This document shows positions 1-6,673 of a stretch of 10,055 nucleotides of DNA, piece by piece. Source of the DNA: an uncultured Eubacteriales bacterium (GTDB lineage: Bacteria; Bacillota; Clostridia; Oscillospirales; CAG-272); assembly GCA_900545935.1 (NCBI GenBank), contig URAP01000057.1, forward strand, positions 1-10,055, written 5' to 3'. The position numbers and the translations under genes are program-made. The notes below the pieces were generated by a model. The model ran no database searches. It was not told the DNA's origin and was given only the letters and a program-made list of their open reading frames with translations. Each line of letters opens with the position of its first letter. Position 1 is the stretch's first letter.

Positions 1-71
1 TACCACTGCTCTGATTTTATTTTCAAAAATGTCCTATTTGATATTGCAATTTAGAAAAAAATTTCTTTCAG

Positions 72-173
72 GAAATCCTCCCGAAAAACCTCCGAAATTC
101 TTCCGAAAAATCATCCTCAGAAAATTCCCCTGAAAAGTTCTTCCTGAAAATTACTCCCCGAAAAATCTTCCCC
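72..173. repeat. degenerate GAAAA/TCC tandem tract
   Basis: About eight imperfect units of the form GAAAA-n-TCCTCC follow one another, with GAAA starting at 72, 83, 94, 105, 120, 132, 146 and 160. The first four are exactly 11 bp apart and the rest 12-15 bp apart. One strand has purine A-runs alternating with pyrimidine TCC blocks. There is no convincing reading frame. The tract lies just beyond a minus-strand terminator, and its last unit supplies that terminator's T-tract. The function is unknown; slippage-generated filler is the simplest explanation. Confidence 0.55.
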
Positions 174-200
174 GGGTCGGGATATACCTCCGACCCGGGG
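161..200 (-). terminator. Rho-independent terminator, minus strand
   Basis: A perfect 11-bp inverted repeat (CCCCGGGTCGG at 170-180 against 190-200) encloses a 9-nt loop. Read on the minus strand, the stem is followed by AAGATTTTT (169-161), the usual GC stem plus U-tract. It lies 6 bp past the minus-strand stop codon at 207-209, which supports a real, or formerly real, gene ending there. Confidence 0.8.
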
Positions 201-206
201 CATGTA

Positions 207-308
207 TTATCGCTTCAGCACGTCCGCGGCGTGAACAGCCTGTTCGTGAGTAAAGCCCTCTTTTTCGAGCGCCTTTATCATTGAATCTCTCGACATGCCG
301 CCGCTCAT
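207..308 (-). pseudogene. C-terminal remnant of Ltp-like surface protein
   Basis: The minus strand encodes a short tail, 33 residues if counted from the ATG at 308, ending at TAA (207-209). Its core SRDSMIKALEKEGFTHEQA, followed by VHAADVLKR, resembles the host-cell surface-exposed lipoprotein (Ltp) repeat, whose hallmark is a short helix, then EGF(T/S)xExA, then an A-x-x-A-V/D helix. These repeats normally sit in tandem at the C-terminus of secreted or lipid-anchored proteins. No signal peptide, ribosome binding site or upstream domain is present, and upstream DNA in this frame soon becomes the promoter and antisense of the ABC operon. A proper terminator lies directly downstream. I read it as the surviving end of a gene whose 5' part was replaced when the ABC operon arrived or rearranged. 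It could instead be a tiny intact ORF or chance; the family match is from memory. Confidence 0.45.
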
Positions 309-372
309 CTTATAAAAACATCCATAGTCGAAAAAAACGGCGGTAAGCGGGAGACTGATATGTATATTTATG

Positions 373-400
373 TTGACAAATATCTGATATATGGTAAAAT
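373..400 (+). promoter_or_regulatory. sigma-A promoter of ABC exporter operon
   Basis: There is a consensus -35 TTGACA (373-378), a 16-bp spacer and a -10 TAAAAT (395-400) preceded by TGG, an extended -10. The predicted transcription start is near 407. It reads into the ABC operon and lies antisense to the upstream edge of the minus-strand remnant. The start gives either a leader of about 14 nt to the ATG at 421 or about 95 nt to the ATG at 502. Confidence 0.75.
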
Positions 401-501
401 CAGAGAAGTAAAGGAAAACAATGCGGACATTTCGGAGCTTTGACGTACCGCAAACGACCTTTTTCGGACAAAAAAGACAAACGCACGGCAGCGGAGGAAG
501 C

Positions 502-2316
502 ATGAAAAAAGATAAAATGAGCAGATTTTTCGGCAACATGGGCTTCATGTTCCGAAGGTCATGGGAGCTTTCCGGGAGCATATATTTTGTCACGGCGCTG
601 CAGTATATCATCGGCACGGTCAGACCGTTCGTTATGCTGCTGATACCGAAGTATATTCTCGATGAGCTTGCGGGGCAGCGCCGCCCCGACGTCACGATAA
701 AATACATCGCGCTGTATGCCGCCGTTATCATTATCTTCAATGTTCTGTCTGTCATTCTGAACAGATATGCGGGTCTGAAATCCATAGAGTGCTCGCACAA
801 CACGGAGATGCACGATCAGAAGATATGGCTCTATACAAGCTACGAAAATCTCGAGAACGGTCAGGTAAGAGAGCTCGCCGAGCGTTCGGTCGGGCGGCTC
901 GACCCGTCGGCATTTATAGGCGGAACGGTGCTCGGCTTTATTTCAAACGCCGTACAGCTCGCGGGGTATACCTATATAATCGCGTCGCTGCATCCGCTCA
1001 TTATCCTGATAATTCTGGCGGTAATCGGTCTGAACGCACTGATCGCGGGGCGGCTCAATAAGGTCGGCTACGAATATCAGCCACTGCTCACCCGTTTTTC
1101 GCGGCGCTATTCGTATATCTATGACATGATGCTCGGAATAAGAGGCGGGCAGGAGCTGCGCATAAACGGCGCGTCGGGCTGGCTGCTTAAAAAATACGAC
1201 AGGGAAACCTCGGAATACATAAAGAATTTCACGGCAAATCAAGACAGGCGTCTCGGCTATGACCTTCTTTCGCTGCTTATCGGTCTTGTTCAGACGGCGG
1301 TCATCTACGGCTACTGCTCGTATCTTGCGATCTCGGGCGGCATCTCCGTCGGTTCGTTTTCGGTATTTCTCGGTGCGGTGACGGCGTTCACAGGCTCGTT
1401 CGGCGACTTTATAAGGCGCTTTCCCGAGCTGCAGCTCCTCTCGAAATATGTCGATGACTATAAGGAATTTCTGCGAATAGCCGAGCGGAAGGAGGACGGC
1501 ACCGCGACCGTTTCGGGAGACGACCCGACAAACGGAAGATACGACATCGAGTTTGTAAACGTCTCCTTCAAATACCCGAACACCGACAGATATGTCCTTA
1601 AAAACATAAGCATCGGGATAAAAAGCGGGGAGCGTCTGTCGGTGGTCGGCTATAACGGCGCGGGTAAATCGACGTTCATTAAGCTTATCTGTCGTCTTTA
1701 CGAGCCCACCGAGGGCAAAATACTCGTGGGCGGCATCGACATCAGAACGATAGCACAAAAGGACTACCGACGGATGCTCGCCGTTGTTTTTCAGGATTAT
1801 CAGCTGTTCTGGACCTCGACCGTGCGCGAGAATATCGTTCTGAATGAAGGGTATGACGAGGCTAGATTTACCGACGCGGTGAATAAAAGCGGACTCTCCG
1901 AGTGCATCCCGTCGCTGAAAAAGGGCTTTGACACGATAATGGACTGCATATACTTCGAGGACGGCGTAAGACTCTCGGGCGGCGAGGAGCAAAAGACGGC
2001 TTGCGCAAGAGCCTATTACCGAGACGCACATATCGTCATTCTCGATGAGCCGACCGCATCGCTCGACCCCATCGCGGAGGCGGGGCTTTATGAGCGCTTT
2101 AACAGCATAATCGGGAAAAAGACCTCCATCTATATCTCTCACCGACTGTCGAGCGTAAAATTCTGCGACTCCGTCGCCGTGTTCGCGGACGGAGAGCTCG
2201 TAGAGAAGGGAACGCACGGCGAGCTGATGGAGAAGAACGGAGTTTATGCGGACATGTTTAAAAAACAGTCTCACTATTATGTAGCTGAGGATGTATCCGA
2301 GGAGGTGAACGTATGA
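502..2316 (+). CDS. ABC exporter half-transporter, subunit 1
   Basis: This is a membrane-embedded half-transporter: an N-terminal six-helix exporter domain (about residues 20-330 of 604) fused to a C-terminal ATPase domain. The ATPase shows Walker A GYNGAGKST (383-391), Q-loop Gln431, signature LSGGEEQ (491-497), Walker B ending LDEPT (514-518), D-loop SLDP and H-loop His547, all intact, so it should hydrolyse ATP. The signature has Glu where LSGGQ is usual. The start is chosen at ATG 502 because GGAGGAAG (493-500) sits just before it and the protein then begins MKKDKMSRFF. An in-frame ATG at 421, with AAGGA at 411-415, would add 27 residues and is also possible. The gene overlaps the next by 4 bp (ATGA), and the two products probably form a heterodimeric exporter. 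Cargo is unknown; peptides, lipids or drugs are typical for the family, and no precursor peptide gene is seen nearby. Confidence 0.92.
   Translation: MKKDKMSRFFGNMGFMFRRSWELSGSIYFVTALQYIIGTVRPFVMLLIPKYILDELAGQRRPDVTIKYIALYAAVIIIFNVLSVILNRYAGLKSIECSHNTEMHDQKIWLYTSYENLENGQVRELAERSVGRLDPSAFIGGTVLGFISNAVQLAGYTYIIASLHPLIILIILAVIGLNALIAGRLNKVGYEYQPLLTRFSRRYSYIYDMMLGIRGGQELRINGASGWLLKKYDRETSEYIKNFTANQDRRLGYDLLSLLIGLVQTAVIYGYCSYLAISGGISVGSFSVFLGAVTAFTGSFGDFIRRFPELQLLSKYVDDYKEFLRIAERKEDGTATVSGDDPTNGRYDIEFVNVSFKYPNTDRYVLKNISIGIKSGERLSVVGYNGAGKSTFIKLICRLYEPTEGKILVGGIDIRTIAQKDYRRMLAVVFQDYQLFWTSTVRENIVLNEGYDEARFTDAVNKSGLSECIPSLKKGFDTIMDCIYFEDGVRLSGGEEQKTACARAYYRDAHIVILDEPTASLDPIAEAGLYERFNSIIGKKTSIYISHRLSSVKFCDSVAVFADGELVEKGTHGELMEKNGVYADMFKKQSHYYVAEDVSEEVNV
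2300..2312 (+). promoter_or_regulatory. strong RBS for ABC subunit 2
   Basis: A perfect AGGAGG (2300-2305) with a 7-nt spacer precedes the ATG at 2313. It lies inside the end of the subunit 1 gene, so the second subunit can be initiated independently as well as by translational coupling through the ATGA overlap. It fixes the start of subunit 2. Confidence 0.8.
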
Positions 2317-4163
2317 CGAAGAAGAGCATCCGACTGCGGCTGCACCGCCGAAAAAAGCAGGAGACGGACACGGGCGCTGCGGAGGGCAGCCGCACGCTGA
2401 AAAAACAGCTCTCCGACCTGCGGTTTGCATACAAAATGATATGGACGGCAAATAAAAAGCTGCTTCTTTACCGTGTTCCCCTGCTGATACTTCGGACGGT
2501 GAAAACAATCGTTCCGATATTCTTTGTCCGCGCGATACTGAACGAAATAACCGAGGGTCGGAGGATAGGCTATGCCGTTTTTTACGCGCTGTCGATGGCG
2601 GCGCTGTCGTTCGTTCTCGGCGCGGCAGAGCTGCTTCTGTCAAAGGGCGACGCAAAGGAGCACGAAAAGCTGAACTTTGCCATGCAAAAGCTGCTGGCAA
2701 GGTCGGTCACATCCATGAGCTACGCCACACTTGAGGACCCCGTAATGCATGATTACATATGGCTCGCTCAGGAAAACCGTTTTGACAGCGTGCTGCAGTT
2801 CTCCACCGCGATAATAGGCAGCTTTATGACCCTGTTCGGTATCGGCATAGTCGTGTTCAGCCTCAGCCCCGTCATACTCGCCGTTATCGCCGTCGCAGCC
2901 GCAGCTCAGTATCTGACGGAGCGGCATCGGCAGCGGATTTCATACGAGTATAACGAGGGGCGCATACGCGCGAGCCGCACGAACGGATATTATATGTCGC
3001 TGACCGACGATATTCAGGCGGGAAAAGAGGTCCGCATGAACGACCTCGAGGATTGGATATTCGGAATGGCTGAAAAAAGCTGGCGGGAGGACCTGTATAA
3101 GACCGACAGAGAATTTACCGAGCGCATGAGCAGGAGCGAGGGTATAGGCGACGCCGTTTCCGCGCTGCAGGACATCGCGATATATCTCATCCTTTCGCTG
3201 CAGGTTATATACAGCTCTATGACCGTCGGTGATTTTTCGATGTACCTCACTGCTGCGGGCGCGTTCTCCTCATGTATCATGGAAATATCCTCCAACTGGA
3301 TGAACCTCGTTTTTCAGACCTCATGGTATCTCAACGATTACAGACGCTGCCTCGATTACGGCGAGAACGAACGAAAAAACAGCGGCTCCCGACATATTGA
3401 TATCCCGAAAAACGTCGAGATAGAATTCTGCGACGTGTCCTTTAAATATCCTAAGACCGACCGCATGATCCTTGAGCACGTCAACATAACCGTCAGACAG
3501 GGCGAAACGCTGTCGATAGTCGGTGTAAACGGCGCGGGGAAAACCACATTCGTGAGACTGCTGTGCCGCTTCTATGAGCCGACCGCGGGTGAAATACTCG
3601 TAAACGGTATCCCCGCAAAGGATATCGCTCTCGAGGATTATTATAAGCTCATCGGCGTGGTGTTTCAGGACTTTTCCCTGTTCAGCTTTACGGTGGCGGA
3701 AAATATCGCGATGGATACCGAGCCCGACACCGAAAAGCTCGACGATGCCATCGTAAAATGCGGGCTCACCGAGCGGATAAAAACTCTGCCCCGCGGCGTT
3801 GATACCTATATCTATAAGGAGTTCGACCCCGACGGTATAGAGCTCTCGGGCGGCGAGGGTCAGAAGGTCGCGATAGCACGCGCCGTTTACCGCGACGCGC
3901 CGATAATAATCTTCGATGAGCCTACCTCCGCGCTCGACCCTATCGCCGAGTATAATATCTATCGGAATTTTCATGAGCTCGCAAACGGTAAGACCGCAAT
4001 ATATATTTCGCATCGCCTTTCCTCCACACGCTTTACGGATAAGATAGCCGTTTTTGCAAACGGTACCGTCTCCGAATACGGAACGCATGATGAGCTGATG
4101 CAGACCGACGACGGGATATATAGGAAAATGTTCTCCATGCAGGCTAAGTACTATAAGGAATAG
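2313..4163 (+). CDS. ABC exporter half-transporter, subunit 2
   Basis: The second exporter half has 616 residues: a basic cytoplasmic N-terminus of roughly 45 residues, a six-helix membrane domain (about 48-340) and a C-terminal ATPase. ATPase motifs are Walker A GVNGAGKTT (404-412), Q-loop Gln452, signature LSGGEGQ (511-517), Walker B FDEPT (534-538) with its catalytic Glu536, D-loop ALDP and H-loop His567. As in its partner, the signature has Glu in place of Gln after GG. The ATG overlaps the subunit 1 stop codon. The matched layout, and the fact that each protein is a half-transporter, point to an obligate heterodimer in the plasma membrane that exports a substrate outward. Unlike many heterodimeric exporters, neither half shows an obvious loss of a catalytic residue. 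Transcription probably ends at the hairpins at 4322-4359 and 4456-4498. Confidence 0.92.
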   Translation: MTKKSIRLRLHRRKKQETDTGAAEGSRTLKKQLSDLRFAYKMIWTANKKLLLYRVPLLILRTVKTIVPIFFVRAILNEITEGRRIGYAVFYALSMAALSFVLGAAELLLSKGDAKEHEKLNFAMQKLLARSVTSMSYATLEDPVMHDYIWLAQENRFDSVLQFSTAIIGSFMTLFGIGIVVFSLSPVILAVIAVAAAAQYLTERHRQRISYEYNEGRIRASRTNGYYMSLTDDIQAGKEVRMNDLEDWIFGMAEKSWREDLYKTDREFTERMSRSEGIGDAVSALQDIAIYLILSLQVIYSSMTVGDFSMYLTAAGAFSSCIMEISSNWMNLVFQTSWYLNDYRRCLDYGENERKNSGSRHIDIPKNVEIEFCDVSFKYPKTDRMILEHVNITVRQGETLSIVGVNGAGKTTFVRLLCRFYEPTAGEILVNGIPAKDIALEDYYKLIGVVFQDFSLFSFTVAENIAMDTEPDTEKLDDAIVKCGLTERIKTLPRGVDTYIYKEFDPDGIELSGGEGQKVAIARAVYRDAPIIIFDEPTSALDPIAEYNIYRNFHELANGKTAIYISHRLSSTRFTDKIAVFANGTVSEYGTHDELMQTDDGIYRKMFSMQAKYYKE

Positions 4164-4200
4164 CATCTCACCGCACCTCGCGCGGGGTGTGTGAATTCGC

Positions 4201-4262
4201 CGCGCACGATGATATAAACGCGCTGCGCACGATGATACAGACGCTCCGTGCCCGATGATACG
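4201..4262. repeat. 23-bp tandem repeat, about 2.5 copies
   Basis: The core CGCACGATGATA recurs with an exact 23-bp period (GATGATA starts at 4208, 4231 and 4254). Units diverge between the cores, and the third decays after CGATGATACGG. It starts about 40 bp after the ABC subunit 2 stop codon and would lie in the 3' untranslated part of that transcript. There are no spacers, so it is not a CRISPR array. Confidence 0.7.
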
Positions 4263-4321
4263 GATATATGAGAACACCGCACACGACGGTGCGGACAAAC
4301 AAGCACGCCGACAGCATTTGC

Positions 4322-4359
4322 AAAGCGGGGCGGGTCTCGACCGAGACCCGCCCCGTTTT
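4322..4359 (+). terminator. strong terminator of ABC operon
   Basis: A perfect 14-bp GC-rich inverted repeat (CGGGGCGGGTCTCG 4326-4339 against 4342-4355) forms a near-loopless stem. It is flanked by AAAG on the left and followed by TTTTGTGCTGCTT on the right. It lies about 160 bp past the ABC subunit 2 stop and suits plus-strand termination. The minus-strand side has only CTTTG after the stem, so reverse termination should be weak. Confidence 0.85.
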
Positions 4360-4455
4360 GTGCTGCTTAGACTGATTCTGTACTTCTGATGCGAATTTCT
4401 CCGCACCGCTTTAACAACAGAGATAATCGCGGAGCATCGCCGTCTCTTCAAAAAC

Positions 4456-4498
4456 CTCTCCGCTCAGATTTTTAAAGTGAGCTCGGGAGAGTTTTTTT
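4456..4498 (+). terminator. second, bidirectional terminator
   Basis: CTCTCC-GCTCA (4456-4466) pairs with TGAGC-TCG-GGAGAG (4478-4491), with a 3-nt bulge and an 11-nt loop. Seven Ts follow (4492-4498) on the plus strand. On the minus strand the same stem is followed by GGTTTTTG (4456-4449), so it can also end the ddl transcript. It therefore sits as a shared stop between the convergent ABC operon and ddl. Confidence 0.7.
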
Positions 4499-4511
4499 CA
4501 AAAGCTCCTCT

Positions 4512-4582
4512 CCTTCAAAACTCCCTCTCAGTTTTAAAGTTTTGAAGGGGACTTGGGGGAAACTTTTTCAAAAGTTTCCCCC
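4512..4582. repeat. pair of long palindromes, REP-like element
   Basis: Two adjacent inverted repeats are present. CCTTCAAAACT (4512-4522) pairs with AGTTTTGAAGG (4538-4548) around a 15-nt loop. GGGGGAAACTTTT (4555-4567) pairs perfectly over 13 bp with AAAAGTTTCCCCC (4570-4582). Neither has a T-tract in a useful place. From memory, similar AAGTTTTTGAAA/GGGGAAAC palindromes occur between genes in Ruminococcaceae genomes, so this may be a dispersed intergenic element; that would need a genome search. Confidence 0.55.
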
Positions 4583-4584
4583 AT

Positions 4585-4627
4585 CGTTCCCCTCGTCATC
4601 CGCGTTCCCCTCGTCCTCCGCGTTCCC
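4585..4627. repeat. 18-bp tandem repeat abutting ddl stop
   Basis: CGTTCCCCTCGTC(A/C)TCCG occurs at 4585-4602 and 4603-4620 with one mismatch, and a third partial copy (CGTTCCC, 4621-4627) ends exactly at the ddl stop codon. The period is a multiple of three. Read on the minus strand past the stop, it encodes the acidic hexapeptide GNA(E/D)DE in the same frame as ddl. Confidence 0.7.
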
Positions 4628-5671
4628 TCAGCGCTCGAGAGCGTAGCGGACGACAGTCTCGCATAGCTCGGGGTAGCCGATGCCGACGGCTGCCGCCTCC
4701 TGCGGGAGCAGGCTCGTCGGGGTCATGCCGGGGAGGGTGTTGGTCTCGAGATAGACGAGACGGTCGTCCTGCTCGCGGTAGATAAAATCGCTGCGGCTGT
4801 AGGAGTAGAGACCGAGCGCGCGGTGCGCGGTAAGCGACGCTTCGCGCAGACGCTGCTCGAGCTGCGGCGGGATATTTGCGGGCGTCGTCTCAACGGTGCA
4901 GCCCGCCTGATACTTGTTTTTGTAGTCGTAAAAGCCGCCCTTCGGCTCTATCTCGATAGACGGGAGCGCGCGCTCGCCGAGCACGCCGACCGAAAACTCG
5001 CGTCCGCCGACGAACTCCTCCGCAACCACAGCCTGACCGCAGCGCTCCGCTTCGTCGAGTGCCGCGCTGAGCTCGGATTCGGTGTGAACGAGCGACACGC
5101 CGACGCTCGAGCCGCAGCCGATAGGCTTTACGACGCAGGGCAAGCCGAGCTCGTCGAGCACACGTGCCGCGCTGAGCTCGCCGCGGTTCATGGTTATCCA
5201 GCGCGCGGTGTCGATGCCCTCGCGGCAGACGATGCGTTTGCTTATGTCTTTGTCCATCGCTACGGCGCAGCCCGCGTACGGACTGCCCGTGTAGACGATG
5301 CCGTAGCAATCGAGCAGCGCCTGAAGCTGACCATTCTCTCCCATACCGCCGTGCAGCGCGAGAAAGACGACATCCGCCGCGCGGCATGCGTCGACAACGC
5401 CCCTGCCGATAAGCTCGCCGCTGCCCTCTTCGCCGCCGCGCAGCGCAATACGCTCGGCACGCAGCGCGTCGAGATCGGGCTCGGTCTCCGCAGCAGAGCA
5501 CGGGGGTATCGGCTCATCCGAAAAGCGCGGCAGCTCGCCGAGATCCATATAAACATCGATCATCGCAACGCGGTGTCCGCGTTCGATAAGAGCGGAGGCT
5601 ATCTTGCTGCCCGACGAGAGCGAAACATCTCTTTCGGGGCTGAGCCCGCCTGCAAGAACAAGAATATTCAT
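4628..5671 (-). CDS. ddl: D-alanine--D-alanine ligase
   Basis: This cytoplasmic ATP-grasp enzyme joins two D-alanines to make the dipeptide used in peptidoglycan precursors. At 347 residues it has normal length for Firmicute Ddl. The N-terminal domain carries LAGGLSPERDVS, where Glu13 matches the catalytic Glu of E. coli DdlB. LHGGMGENGQLQ (about 107-118) follows. The ATP-grasp part shows KPIGCGSSVGVS with Ser188 at the DdlB Ser150 position, and FYDYKNKYQ with Tyr254 at the Tyr216 position. The metal-binding strand ETNTLPGMTPTSL includes Glu309 and Asn311. Keeping the Tyr argues for D-Ala-D-Ala rather than D-Ala-D-lactate synthesis. The ATG at 5671 is chosen because AAGGA lies about 7 nt upstream; a GTG one codon earlier is the alternative. 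It follows mnmM on the same strand with a 241-bp gap and no clear terminator between, so co-transcription is likely. Confidence 0.95.
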   Translation of the reverse strand: MNILVLAGGLSPERDVSLSSGSKIASALIERGHRVAMIDVYMDLGELPRFSDEPIPPCSAAETEPDLDALRAERIALRGGEEGSGELIGRGVVDACRAADVVFLALHGGMGENGQLQALLDCYGIVYTGSPYAGCAVAMDKDISKRIVCREGIDTARWITMNRGELSAARVLDELGLPCVVKPIGCGSSVGVSLVHTESELSAALDEAERCGQAVVAEEFVGGREFSVGVLGERALPSIEIEPKGGFYDYKNKYQAGCTVETTPANIPPQLEQRLREASLTAHRALGLYSYSRSDFIYREQDDRLVYLETNTLPGMTPTSLLPQEAAAVGIGYPELCETVVRYALER

Positions 5672-5794
5672 CACTGTTTCCTTTCATATAACACACAGCG
5701 CCGCAGTGCCGTGAGGGCAGCGACGGTCATACCGCCCGGTATACTTCCGACATATCCGTATGCTGCGGCGGCGATAAACTTGCATAAAAGCGCA

Positions 5795-5860
5795 GCGCCG
5801 CGGCAATGTCACGCACGGCTGCAATAAAATCACGCGCGGCTGCGGTAAAGTCAGGGTCGG
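5795..5860. repeat. 21-bp tandem repeat between mnmM and ddl
   Basis: Three units of a 21-bp repeat lie at 5795-5815, 5816-5836 and 5837-5857, typified by CGGCTGCAATAAAATCACGC; the TCA of each unit falls at 5809, 5830 and 5851. The first and third units carry several changes. It occupies the middle of the 241-bp gap upstream of ddl. A minus-strand open frame crosses it with heptapeptide periodicity, but it has no sign of being a gene. Confidence 0.65.
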
Positions 5861-5912
5861 CGCGGCAGCACAACACCCGAGGCAAAGCCACACATACCGA
5901 GCGGCGGTAGAA

Positions 5913-6488
5913 TCACCCGCGCGGCTCTTTTTTCTCAATTATGAAAAAGTAGGGCGAGGTCGGGGAATTAATAAACTGAAAGCGTCCCACCGACATCTCA
6001 AATCGGCTCTTCTGCGACAGCAGCTCGGCGATAGCCTCGCCCTCGAGCCTGCCCTCCTCGTGACCGGGGTAGACGGCGACGAGCAGTATCCCGCCGGGCG
6101 CGAGCAGCGACACCGCCGCCTCGATCGCTGGCAGAGTCGAGCTGCGCTGCGTAGTCACCTTTTTGTCCGAGCCGGGCAGCCATCCGAGATTGAACACTCC
6201 CGCGTCGAACGTCTCGTGAACGAATTCCGCAACACGGTCGTGCGAGGCGCAGATGAGCGTATAATTCTCGGGCGTTCCGCTCTCGCGCAGCAGCCGCGCG
6301 GTGCTGTCTACCGCCGCCTGCTGAATGTCAAAGGCGTAGACCTTGCCCGGCGCAGCCTCTCCGCCGTAGACGGCATTGCACAGATACTGCGTATCGTGCC
6401 CGTTGCCCATCGTAAAATCGACAGCCACCCCGCCGCGGCGCAGATGCTGCGAGAGAAAATACTTGTGCAGTGTCAGCAGGTCGGTCAT
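5913..6488 (-). CDS. mnmM: tRNA mnm5s2U methyltransferase, MnmM/YtqB family
   Basis: This is a small class I SAM-dependent methyltransferase of 191 residues. The family, once annotated as rRNA methylase (YtqB), performs the last methylation that makes 5-methylaminomethyl-2-thiouridine at the tRNA wobble position in bacteria lacking MnmC. Visible motifs are the SAM-binding DFTMGNGHDT (24-33), an acidic strand-2 end YAFDIQ (51-56), the family-specific NLGWLPGSDK (100-109) followed by VTTQ, PGG (131-133) and YPGHEEG (140-146). The start at 6488 is supported by GGAGG with 6 nt of spacing. A good promoter lies about 130 bp upstream on the minus strand, giving a long leader with two GC palindromes. 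The product is cytosolic. The assignment to the family is firm; the tRNA role is taken from characterised relatives. Confidence 0.9.
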   Translation of the reverse strand: MTDLLTLHKYFLSQHLRRGGVAVDFTMGNGHDTQYLCNAVYGGEAAPGKVYAFDIQQAAVDSTARLLRESGTPENYTLICASHDRVAEFVHETFDAGVFNLGWLPGSDKKVTTQRSSTLPAIEAAVSLLAPGGILLVAVYPGHEEGRLEGEAIAELLSQKSRFEMSVGRFQFINSPTSPYFFIIEKKEPRG

Positions 6489-6572
6489 ATCCTACCTCCG
6501 TTTATGTTTCCCGTTTTGTTTGCGTTTTCTGTTTTCGTCTGTTTCCGTCCGTATCAGCCGCGCAGGCGGACC

Positions 6573-6586
6573 GCGGGCATGCCCGC
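6573..6586. repeat. 14-bp perfect palindrome in mnmM leader
   Basis: GCGGGCATGCCCGC is a perfect palindrome about 35-50 nt downstream of the predicted mnmM transcription start. It could be an operator or an RNA hairpin. A nearby AGCCGC-A-GCGGCT repeat (about 6601-6613) adds to a structured leader. Confidence 0.5.
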
Positions 6587-6627
6587 TCGGCACATCTCGG
6601 CAGCCGCTGCGGCTATCGTACCGCGAT

Positions 6628-6656
6628 ATTATATCACGCGAGGGAAAAGAATTCAA
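6628..6656 (-). promoter_or_regulatory. sigma-A promoter of mnmM
   Basis: On the minus strand a -35 TTGAAT (6656-6651), a 17-bp spacer and a perfect -10 TATAAT (6633-6628) preceded by TGA form an extended -10 promoter. Transcription should start near 6621 and run through mnmM, possibly on into ddl. Confidence 0.8.
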
Positions 6657-6673
6657 GATATATGAAAAAACTA

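Larger units (their letters stand above)
4164..4627. other. convergent intergenic region, no gene
   Basis: This 464-bp gap lies between the ends of the ABC operon and ddl. No open frame here has a ribosome binding site or a recognisable product. It holds, in order, a 23-bp tandem repeat, a small hairpin (CCGCAC/GTGCGG, 4277-4294), a strong plus-strand terminator, about 95 bp with weak pairing potential (GATGC 4388-4392 with GCATC 4434-4438; CTCCGC 4399-4404 with GCGGAG 4429-4434), a bidirectional terminator, two long palindromes and an 18-bp tandem repeat. Confidence 0.75.

Noticed and set aside
943..2700. 585-codon open frame on the minus strand antisense to the first ABC gene
   Set aside because: The plus strand here encodes a complete ABC exporter with all ATPase motifs. 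The antisense translation is rich in Arg and low-complexity stretches with no family resemblance.
3321..4451. 376-codon minus-strand open frame over the second ABC gene and the intergenic region
   Set aside because: It is antisense to conserved ATPase motifs, runs through a strong terminator hairpin, and its product shows no recognisable domain.
4823..5827. 334-codon plus-strand open frame opposite ddl
   Set aside because: ddl on the minus strand has every catalytic motif. The opposite frame is an Ala/Arg-rich mirror of it.
4201..5860. CRISPR array suggested by the 23-, 18- and 21-bp repeats
   Set aside because: Each repeat is directly tandem with no unique spacers, units differ between arrays, and no cas gene is present.
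5684..5938. 84-codon minus-strand frame between mnmM and ddl
   Set aside because: It overlaps the end of mnmM, has no ribosome binding site, is Arg/Cys-rich, and its heptapeptide periodicity is explained by the 21-bp DNA repeat.
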